Shown here in pieces: positions 48,217-59,400 of a stretch of 64,000 nt of DNA. Positions within the stretch are counted from its first letter, which is position 1. Every line of letters starts with the position of its first letter. The notes beneath the pieces were generated by a model. That model worked only from the letters and a program-made list of their open reading frames with translations. It did no database searches and was not told where the DNA came from. Made by a program: the position numbers and the translations under genes. The stretch is from assembly GCF_037975245.1 (NCBI RefSeq), contig NC_092583.1, positions 16,888,764 through 16,952,763 of the forward strand, read 5' to 3'. Origin of the DNA: Apostichopus japonicus. Taxonomy: Eukaryota; Echinodermata; Holothuroidea; Aspidochirotida; Stichopodidae.

Positions 48217-49467
48217 ACCGTGTATTAAACCCTTTGCAATATCGTTTCAATTATAAATTAAATTACATTTTTTTCCCGAGGCTGCCCGAATTTTTCAACA
48301 AATTTTGCCCGAATTTTGATCCCACTGATATTTTTTTCTTGGGGGGGGGGGAGTCTGCTCCCTGCCCGCCCCCACGATCGTGCGCCGATAATACTTAGTA
48401 CCACTCTACTGTCACGCTTCAACACACTCGACCATTCATCTGGGTTGATGGCGACATCAGGCGCGGAAACAGGGCATGTGGGGTGGTACCCCCCCCCCCC
48501 CCCATAAACACACAAAAACATCTTTTTTCAACCTCGCACAAAATTCCATATTTTTTTTAGCACAGGCTTCTGTATAGTCTAAACCTATACCCCAGAATAC
48601 ACCATCTGCCACACCCCTCTTTAATAAAGTCCTGGATTCGTCTCTGACTTTTCCATACCTACCTTCCATATACCTGTACCAGTCGAAGAAATTTTGAAGT
48701 GAAATCCTGTGCTTGCCACTGAAAGCACTTGCTACGATAATGTGATCAATTCCGAACCTGTATATCTGAAATAGGATATTCATGTTTCTCCCATTGTTAC
48801 TAAACGTGCTTGAAAGCAGGACCCGAAAACACCATAACGAAAAATAGTCTCAAATGGGTGTACAGTTGTTATAACTTTCTGTTTAGAGTATTTTCTTATA
48901 CCTTGCAATATAAGCCAAATTGTTCAGTATATGACAAAGTTTTTAACAAATCACAAAACTGAGTAATATATATCAATAATAAACAGACGGAAGAAAAATA
49001 TATTTACCATTTGAAATATTCTATTAAATTATAAAAATATGTAAATGTTGGGAATCTCTGACGAGAGAGGAAGAGAAGATGGATATTACCATAGTGGAAA
49101 TGAATTTGGGGTGTTTGGTCAATCTCGAGCCTTAAAGCCTATATGAGTTCGACTAATTAGAGGTAAGGTTGACGATTTTGATATACCAAAAAGAGAGCAA
49201 ATATTTGTACAATTAAAGATCTTAGACTAGTACACAGCAAAGCCTCTTTGTAGATTGTAATGACAAGAGGTATCAAGCGCTAATGATGTCTGCAATAAAA
49301 GCAATATTATACTTAAAAAGACAAACAAAACGTCGGAAATTTTAACTGAAGCTTCATCATTTTATTTAAATCTTCCTTGAGCTTTCTTTGCACCTCGTTT
49401 AGTACAGTTAATTAGACGTTTACAGTGATTTATTACGTCACAATCAATAAATAATTATTAATTAAAG

Positions 49468-49510
49468 AGGGCTTGACGTTTTGATCTTATCAGGAGCTTC
49501 TTCAGAAGCT
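49468..49510 (-). ncRNA. decayed hammerhead-like motif
   Basis: Minus strand: GCUU, CUGAAGA, then AGCUCCUGAUAAGAUC (stem II partly mispaired), AAAA where GAAA is expected, CGUC, AAGC. Stem I covaries with the 46-kb copy (GCUU/AAGC against GCCU/AGGC). Loss of the G in GAAA removes a catalytic base, so it should be inactive. It marks a third Penelope remnant about 650 bases past the lectin stop codon. Confidence 0.45.
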
Positions 49511-50162
49511 TTTTGAAGTAGATAAACAGTTTACTAACAAATATTCCTCTCTTTGATTTAATAATAAAATTAGAGCTGAATAATTGTTTAATTTATTAAA
49601 ACAATAATTCGTTAACATAAAGTTTTAATTTCAAGCTAATAATGTTGAGATGTTACTGATAGTCTTACAATATGTTAGATCAAGAAATGTAAACGGATCC
49701 TTTATTGGATGTTTCGTAAGAAAGAAAATTATTTAACAGAGATAAAAGACCTACAATCATATCTTATACAGGAACCATTTTAAGCTTTTCATATGAGACA
49801 AACTCTCCTTTTTTCGTGACACAGACCCACGTTTCTCGCTAAGTAGCTTTGAAGGTAACATTCTTAATCGATACAATATATTTCGTTATAAATATTCAAT
49901 ATATTTGTTCAACCAAAGTTAAGTGGATTCATGACTTCTGTACAAGCTTTAACCGTCACTGGGTATAGTTTATGCGTTGCCCATTTAATTTTCCGATCTA
50001 TGATCCGTGTCAATGTTTAGTTCAAGAGGTCCGAGTCGTATTGTTGATAGATAAATCCGAATTGCAGTCGCTCACGGAGACACAGTTTCTCCAAATAATC
50101 CAATTTGTGCCATGGGGCATTGCTTTTGATAACCTAAAATTAGGTTTGTAAATGAGTAGGTT

Positions 50163-50434
50163 TTAGGCACAAATTGTCTTCTCCTTAAATGTTCGACAAT
50201 TCATTTGCCTGGACTGTTGGTACCCTGCTCTCGTCTCCAACGAAACTGCAGAAGAGAGGGCGGCATAACATATTTGAGTTTCGTTGTCGTACAAAATCGC
50301 ATTACAATGCGCCTGTTGACAGAGTGCGCAGCATTTCGTTAAACTGTGTATATGGTGCATCGACGTCATCTTCGAATCATTTGGAATGTCTTCACCCATC
50401 GTCGCGAATCCATAGAATTCACCAACGTCTATAC
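50163..50434 (-). CDS. terminal PAN/apple-like exon
   Basis: Acceptor ttaacctcaacag. Encodes (G)IDVGEFYGFATMGEDIP, MHHIHSLTKCCALCQQAHCN, AILYDNETQICYAAL and QSRQMNCRTFKEKTICA, then TAA. Aligns along its length with the exon at 63874-63629 (IDVGEFYGF / LDLGVFFGV; CxLCxxxxC; YxxExxxCxxA; MNC / MRC). No membrane anchor follows, so a secreted protein is likely. Confidence 0.7.
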
Positions 50435-53400
50435 CTGTTGAGGTTAATGTTTGAGAATCAAAACTATAAAGCCAATTAATGTTGTAACTGTTAGTAAACG
50501 AGATGATGGTAAATAGTTACATATAAATGTAGTCACGGAGGAGGAACCGTCCCAATGAACATAAGTCGAACTAATATAAAAAAAATATAAGAAAAATGTA
50601 AACTGTTCAATTGATATTTCTGATCACACTTCGATGTCTTTTAGTGTCCGTTTGTGTGTCTGGTGGAGGGCCAGGGCCGGGAGGGGGGGGGTCATACACA
50701 CTGTCATATATAACTTTTGTTAAATGACCACTAACCACTCCACAGAAGTGCACCTTTCGTATTGCTCTATTAACGTGTATGATTGTGGGTGACCGAAGAG
50801 GCATATGGATACATAATATTAGAATTGAAATTAAACCTCTTTCTTTAATAGACATAACACATAGAGGACCCCCCCCACCCCCTAGCCCCAGCTCTCTCCT
50901 GTCAACCCCCTACGCAGAAAGGTCCAACAATCTATCTATTAAGATATGGAATCATCAATAATATACCTGGAACTTGTGTGCTTTCATCAAATGTTCTAAT
51001 TTCAGTGGTTTCGTGGTTTCTTGTGGTAACTGAAAATAATAAATAAATTGTTTGGTAATATAGCAGATTTGTTTATGACACTCACTTAGGTTTGCTTATT
51101 TTGTTCTTCGGGCCATTTGATCTACAAAAAGGTAAATTAGAATTTACTTGTATAATATGTAAATAAATATTATATAAATAAAAATGAAACGTTTTTGAAA
51201 TAGCGCGATATGAAAATATAATCTGGTGTATACAAGGTTAGAAAATAAATTTTTGAAGCCGACACCAGAAGTACATGCCAGTATAGATATCACACTTCAT
51301 ACATTAACTTGTCGCATACCTAGCAATATAACGAAGACAAGATTGTTGCTCGTCAATATATACCTTTCCGTTGTTGTTTGGTAATTGAATGTGCCAGGAT
51401 ACATCCATGTGGCTCTGAAGTGATTTATAGATTAGGTCGAACTTAACTCATCAATGAAGCAGACGAGTAGTGATGGCGTACTCGTATTCTAGCATATTTA
51501 CATGTACTTGTTACCCGCCCTGGACCCCCACTCCCACAACTCCCCTACAACCCCCCCCCCCCACCAGGGCTTTGAAATCAAGTCCATAGAAGTAAAATTT
51601 CTCTCTCAAATGTATTTTTGCGCTTTAAAGCCGCTACGAGAGAAAATGGAATATTTGTATGTATGTATGTATATTTGTATGTATGTATGTAGGAATATTT
51701 ATAAAAAAAATGAGCCCATGGACCCCCACAGGGCCCTGGACCTACACTATGGCACCAGAACCCCCAATGGCACCTGGACCCCAACTAGGGCCCTGAGACT
51801 TTTACTGGAAATTACCTTAATTCTATTAAAACTAATTACTTGGATATGTTGTACTCTTTCTAGCCGTAGTGACTAGAGTTGATCCGGTGCGAAATTCTGT
51901 AGTGACTGAGTTGAAAAAGAAAATATCAAGTTGATGCTTATTATATATACGCCTATTTCAATAGCTGAGCGGGACGATACAACATTATTCTGTTAGATTA
52001 AATTCAGAGAAAACTAATCTCCCTAAAGGTACATCAGAAAACTATTTTGATATGAAATTATTCTCCAAAATGCGTCCGCATTAACGCCGTCTTTGGTTCT
52101 GGAAATTTGAAATGACAACATCGTTTCATGAAGGTAAGTTATTAGAATGAATATTACCTGGCAACGTACTCTCACCATCTGTAGTGTACTGGGTAGTTTC
52201 GCGAACTGTTGTAGTGGCTGGGGAAAAGGAGTATATCCTTGGTTAAAGTGAAACGGAATTAAAACTTTATTCCATTTGCTAATTAGATTCTACATCATTG
52301 CCATGTAATCATAAAGTATCATAAAGGTAAGTTATAAGAATGAATATTACCTGGCAACGTACTCTCACCATCTGTAGTGTACTGGGTAGTTTCGCGAACT
52401 GTTGTAGTGGCTGGGAAAATGAGTATATACTTGGTTAAAGTGAAACGGATTTAAAGCTTTATTCCATTTGCTAATTAGATTCAACATCATGGTGACGTCA
52501 GCCGAAGGACACACGAGGAAGAGGACTTGGGAATGGGTGAGGGGGGGGGGGGGCATATAGTGTCTAAGGAGAAGGCCGAGTATAAGCAAACTCAGGTTGA
52601 AGCAACCCTTGGAATCCTCGCAAGAGTTGTTTTAACTAATTGAAGAAGATGGTCACGTCCCTGTACTGAATTTGACAAATAGTAAACTGAAGACTCAAGC
52701 CGTTCATTCAGTGATTTTAATTTGTTGTTGTTGTTGAATGTTTTGAACAATGCTAAAAAGATCAGTGTTAAGTACCTCACTTCTTGTCATTGTACCGCAA
52801 TTGATGACTCCGTTAACTTATACAGTAAATTCATTCCAAGCCTATTGTATTATTGAGCACACGGGTTTACGTTTTCAACTGTCTTACCCGACCCACCACT
52901 ACATGTGATAGCTGATTGGTTGTCCCGTCATGGCATTTCCAAGTTTCCATATTATAACCAAAAAAATAATCCAAAACTTTTACGATTGCCCGACCTTTCC
53001 GTCAATATCAAATTTAATACAAAACAATTCTAAAATGCTTGAAGTCCCACATCATCTGTATTTTGATATTTGTTCTTCAACATGAAAGCATACAAGACAC
53101 GGTGATATCTGAAAGGATGACAAAACGATCCTCCTTTTTAAGTCATTTTAGGAATTCTTCTAACAGATGAGTAGCCTTTTTGGAAGGATGTACACTATTC
53201 TAATTGTTTCATGATACCTGTAAATGCTATTTATGTATCCATCCTAGCCCCCAAACATGCAGCTAACTTTTAAATCAATGCTCTGTATTCATGTTGAATC
53301 GAATCTTGATGAAAAATTCGAAAATATGTTCACTAACCGAATCATTCTCATACGTTGACAATTTCAGCACAGTATAGGACTCTTTAACTTTAGAGAAAGG

Positions 53401-56400
53401 CAGGACCTTTGAAACGTTCATTGTGGACATTCCATTAGACAATACAGACAATTTCCATTGCTTTCACACGGAACAGTTATCGGTAATCCAACGGGATTAA
53501 TGAAAGTAGACGTATGCCAAGCTTTTGTTTTAATTCCAATAAGAGTTCTCACCGTCTCTCTTTCTAAATGTTTTCTATACGGCAGAGGAAATAATGCTTT
53601 GAAAAGATAAGTCAACATTCATCGTTTTCGATCTTAGTTCATTTGAATGGTATACAGGTGATCCAATTGACATTTACATGCATAACGTATTACTCTGTGT
53701 ATACTGCGTTAAGCGTAGCGACAGGGAAGTACTACCAGTGAGTTTTTGTTGAGAATGGATCAAAGTTGTTTGTTTTTGTTTTTGATTGAATTTTCATATA
53801 GAAACTACAGTTAATCTGTGTGCTATCATGGCACTAAAACTATGCTATTTTTTGTGCACACGACGAGGAAGTCCATTCCGTATTGGGATCGAGTGTTTAT
53901 CACACTGGAGCTGTGGGAGAGCTTATTTACACATATAGCCTAACACATAGCCTAACTGTTGGACGATATTGATACACACACAATTCTTGGTTCTTTGGAG
54001 GTTAAGTAATACACAGGCGATTATGCAAAAAAAAAAAAGTCATGAAATAAAATGACCATCAATATACAAGTTTCAGGATCTTCTCCTTCCTGCAACTTTG
54101 AACGCATTTAATATCAATTAGATATGTCATGCCCATACATGAAACTCCTCAATGACTTGCGAATAGCATACAGGGTCAAAATCTCACGGATTCTTAAATG
54201 CGTTTGTGCAAGTGTAATATGCGAACATTTGGAGGCAGTACTGATATCGTTTTCTTCCCGTTTCATCCGTTTTCTGGTTTACCTGGTAACCTTTACAACT
54301 GCAACTACGACGGTTGCCCTTCATCCTTCGACTGTCTGGACCCATGGGGTAATTATTCAAATATATTTGAATTTATCAGTCATTTCGTTGGTGCTGTTTA
54401 AGTCACTCTTTTAATCACAAGCAAGCAAAATATGAAACTTTTCCGTTCGTAAATTATGTACTGATTGCGATACTTCAGTAACAACAGAATCACTGGCAAC
54501 GCAAAGACTTAGACTAACCAAGCATGGCCTTATAATAACCATGCATGGCATTAGAACAACCATGCATGGCCTTAGACTAACCATGTATGGCCTTAGACTA
54601 ACCATGCTTGGCCTTATAATAACCATGTATGGCCTTAGACTAACCAAGGAAGGCCTTATAGAATAACCATGCATGGCCTTAGACTAACCATGCATGGCCT
54701 TAGACTAACCATGCATGGCCTAAGCTTAGACTAATCATGCATGGCCTTATAATAACCAGGCATGGCCTTAGAATAACCATGCATGACCTTAGAATAACCA
54801 TGCATGGCCTTAGACTAACCATGCATGGCCTTAGACTAACCATGCATGGCCTTAGACTAATCATGCATGACCTTATAATAACCAGGCATGGCCTTAGACT
54901 AACCATGCATGGCCTTAGACTAACCATGCATGGCCTTAGAATATTCGACTGAAGATATAATATCTCCTTTCAAAAATTGTTTAGTTACACAATCATGACT
55001 TTCAGAAATAATTTGAAACTTTCAAATTGTTATTTGTTAGGAATTCCATACGTTTTCAGTTTATCTGAGAAAATAATACATTACTCTGACACTATAAGTG
55101 TTATTTCTATACTTATTACGTCTAGCAAGCTATAAGTATAGCTGTAGATATTTAGGGAACATTTATACCCCGGTATATCTTTTTTTCAGATGGATTATAT
55201 TTGTGCAGGATTTCACAGGAGTAACCATAGGACGGGGAACCTGTGACGAATGGAACCCCAGCCGTTGTTTTAAACGGGCAATTTAATCCAACTGACTCAA
55301 TTAAAGGAGAAATTTGAAGATGGAATATTTAACCAGAAGAGATGAAATCCCATAAAGTCTATTGAGGGGGTGAGTTAACTATTATCATATTTTCCCGTTT
55401 ATCTAAATGTTGTTGAATCATGCATAAATGTTACACACAGTTTGCACTTCAACCACAGTAAGAATTTCAGTCATTTATTTATTCAGCAGAAAGTTTGTCA
55501 TAAAAAATAAGTGAATTTTAAGTCTATTAGGCTATTAGTTCGTAAATTCGTACTGCCAGGCATGCGCAACATCACTTCGGTTATCCATGGCTTCTAGCTT
55601 GTTGTAAAATCAAGGTCACGCCAGTTTTAACATTACCATAATTTACCACTTTGAATAGAAATAGCGGCATTTTTTTGGGGCACTCGTCATGACGTCAATC
55701 TGTCCAGGGGGAGGAGTGTCAGAGATGCCTCCCTGGTCTGGGAACATAATCATTCATACATTTTCTTTCTGATAAGTTAATGTGTATTTTACATTGTAAA
55801 CATAAATTGTTTAACTTACCCTGAGTTGTAGGCTCGGCCTTAACTGTGGTAGGGACGTAACTACAAGCAGGGTCTGTAAGAAACCAAAGCCACATCCACA
55901 GTTACGTAAGGGACACTAATGTCACCAGGAACCCCTTTGCACTCTCCTTATGAATATGAATATTGCAGTATTCTTTTCTCTTTATTTTTCCGGCATGCCG
56001 CTATTTCCAGAGCTTTTAACCCGACTGACGACCCCTCCCACGATCGTCACGCATGATTGGAGTATGTTAATAAACTCGAAATAACGAGATCAACAGTAGC
56101 GTAACCAGAAATTTGGTCGATGAGACCATTCAAGTGTTAGTTAGGACAAGGGTGGCGGAAGCACTTTTAATCTGGGGGGGGGGGGCACCGACATCAAAGG
56201 GCACTTTGCAGAAATTCGATTGGACTGATGCAGCCTTATATTTAGTACCCTTTATAACTCTTATTGTATTATCTTATTTGCGTATACACATTACCCCATC
56301 AACGCCCCCCCCCCCCTTCAAGGAAAATATGCATACTAGCACTGCAATATCCAATGTGCAAATTGGGAAACAAGGAACACATTTTCTTTTGACTGAGACA

Positions 56401-59400
56401 AAATGAGGTGAAATCATGCTAGGTGCTAATGTAGGAATCTTCCGAATTAGAGTTTATTTCTTGTCAATATCTTAACAATTTGTTTCCATTCGAAATAGCT
56501 TTGAGTTTGGCCCACAGAAATTCATTAAAAGTCAGGGGCGTAACCAGGATTCGCAAAGTTGTATGCACGACTATCTGAGCGGAGCGCCACCATCGGTTGG
56601 CGCGGAGCGTACAAGAAAATTTTTGGTTTTACAAACCCCTCAGATGGCTGGAAACGGCCCTTCCCGAGTGTTCATTCTGGTTCCCTGGCCTCTTGCTAAC
56701 TTGAGACACCTCAATGTTTTATGTAGAAAAAGGGCACATTTTTAACCTGAGGAAAAGTGGGGGGGCACGTGACCCCTGTGCCCCCCGGTTCCGCCGCCCT
56801 TGAGTTAGGAGGGGAAGGGGTGGAGGGGGGGGGGTTGTGATTCTCGACCTTCCCAGGCTTGGTCAAGATATTGAAGATAATTCACAGAATACAAAGCGAA
56901 TGTAACGAGCCATAAGCTACGGTATATGCATACGGTAAATACAGAAAAGATAATACTGTATAAATATTCCAATCATTTAAAAAAATATAAATAATGCAAG
57001 TATAGTTCCTTTTCGTTTACCTTCGGTCTCGCAAATGTACCCCAAGTTGTCTCTACAGTCATGGTCATGCCAGGTGTTTGAGGGAACACCATATCCAGGC
57101 GGTGCAATTTTATAACATCCTGAATCATCACCAAAGGGTTCGGTCCAATCAACAAAGTTAAAATACTGCACCGTTGATCCATCATCCCACGTCATTATGT
57201 CAAACTCTAATCCGTTTAATCCGATCCAATAGAAAGTATATGCAACATAAATCCGAGCGAGATATTCTACCTCCTCCGGTGATTCGATAAAGACGAGATG
57301 CGAAGATGAAGACTCACACTTTAGTCTAGCGTCTGATATATCGAGTCGATCACTCTGGTTGGAGATTACTTGATAGCAGGAGCAATTCGACTGATGAGGA
57401 AAGTCGATGGGGCAAACTAACGAAAGATGGAGAGAGAGAGGTGGAGAGAGAGATGGAGGGAGATGGAAGAATTAGAAAGGATTCTTTGAAAGACACTGAC
57501 TGAACTAAATTATATCAAAGTATAAGATCATATATTAACAATATATTCCTTTATTCCAAAGCGCATATAGCATAACACTATAAAAAGGCTCAATAATGAC
57601 TCAAAAATTGATGCTAAAATGACCAAAAAAGGTTTTAAAAACACGTAAATTACATGTTGGCATATCTTGAAAAGTTTCAATATACCTATTTTATGGTTTT
57701 CATAATTTTGTGGCAGTCTTCTTTTCACTATAGTTTTCATGGTAACATGAATTGAATGAGGCAGTCTTCTCTTACTCACAAACTAAAATGTGCTCTTTGG
57801 GAAAAATGTGCGTAAACTTAAGACAATTTTGTTCTAGAAAACATGAAGTCCGAGTCATTCGACTATAGCCACTACAATATTGGTAAACAAGTGCCCAAAA
57901 GGTTTTATAGCTATTATATAGCAAGCTATCCAATATGATGCATGGTGGTAAGCTGACAGAACATTGCATCCGCAAATTCGTGCAACTGGTACCGTATACA
58001 TTAGTTTTAATAGCGTAAGGCTGCGTTGCTATGGTTACTACGCATCTTCGTTCCATGAATGAAATCGCGCATGCACAAACTGATATGGCAGATGTGAGAG
58101 GTTCAGAGGTAAATCGCCTATACATTTAGTGCTCGGAACAATAAATAAATCTCTTTTAAATAAAGAGACAATTTCGAAATATTGACATTCATAATGTTTT
58201 CGATGTTTAGGCCTATATATACTTTATTATAACAGTTAGGCATGCACAATTTAAGGGTATATCAGATGGACAGTGCATTTCCATGAAACAATTGAGTATC
58301 CTTTTCTTGCATATATCCTTCACAAGCATGCATGAACATTTCCTATCGACATTTGAGAGCGTACGTGCAGATAATTGGGGATTGTTATTAGGTCATAGGT
58401 GGGACATTTCTTATCCGATGACCTTTGACATCATATCGCTACTTCACATTGTAACCTGTTCTTGTTTGTACAATGCCCTAACATCTTATTTCATATTTAC
58501 TAGGTTGATTAGGCTATGTACTGTGACCATTCATGAAGAAGGCTTACCTGAATGAACGATATATATTGAAGAAACAAATAAGAGGGCTGAAAATCCGGAA
58601 ATTGGGTCCATCTGATACAAAGAAGAAGGTAGAACACAAATCAATTAGGAATGTTTCTTAGCGTTATTGGACGTATTTCTCCACCAAGTAGTCGTGGATA
58701 TAGTAGAATAAATATACTACATATAGAACTCTCAATGATTCAGTGATAAACACTTCCTACATGCACATGTCATTCTGAAGGTATATTCATATCTGAATAC
58801 TACCCTCATTTTCACTGTTTTCCTTGCCGTACATAAATTGTTTTTAAAGATTAGATCAGTTTTCCCCATTTATGGACATAACATCTGCAATTTCCTTTCC
58901 TCTCTTTTAAATTGAATACTCTTAAATAATTTTCTGATATAGTTTTTTGTTGCACCAATGATTTGAGTGCACCACACGCAATGAAGATTTACTAGTTTTA
59001 AAACAGGATTCGAAAACAGTTACAAGTCCAAGAGAAATGTTTATTACTATGTATTCAACTACGTTATTAAAACTGTTCAGACTACTATTCTGTATTGCTA
59101 TATTATTATATACAACTATACTATACTCTAACTATACTATCCAACATAGTGTCGTGCGCCAAGTAAGAAGTGTTCCATCGTTTCTTTTAAATGATCCGCT
59201 TTTCAATTTTTCTGACTGAAGGATAAAGGCTGACATAAAATTGTGCTAGTGGAATTGGTCGTAATTTTCAAATTAGTTTATCAGTTCTAATTTAACCAGG
59301 GAGCTGCTACTCTAATGTTAGAGTAGCAGCTCCCTGATTTAGCTTACTACATCGAGCAATGTTGACTTTTGCCTGCCAGGGAGAATTTTCATTGCCCCGG

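Larger units (their letters stand above)
46900..50162. other. gene-poor region between SNARE-like and lectin genes
   Basis: Repeat debris with poly-G/C runs (48340-48352, 48489-48503) and tandem units at 48096. A first non-coding exon and promoter of the SNARE-like gene may lie here but were not identified. The part near 50163 may be the lectin gene 3' UTR. Confidence 0.4.
52132..52497. repeat. 193-bp tandem duplication containing a linker exon
   Basis: About 170 bases from 52132 are repeated from 52324 with only a few changes. The block covers donor, exon, acceptor and upstream intron. The coding part is unchanged. Confidence 0.9.

Noticed and set aside
48457-48783. 108-codon minus-strand frame
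   Set aside because: Ends in a poly-G run, lacks splice support, and sits in repeat debris.
54198-54352. Plus-strand Cys-rich segment (NCNYDGCPSSFDCLDPWG) with a possible GT donor, and a plus-strand frame at 55190-55286 after a good acceptor
   Set aside because: It looks somewhat protein-like, but no family was recognised, the two pieces cannot be joined with confidence, and both lie within introns of the opposite-strand lectin gene.
54411-54952. Open frames with MVSLRPC / HGLRLTM repeats
   Set aside because: Artefact of the 21-bp minisatellite; open on both strands.
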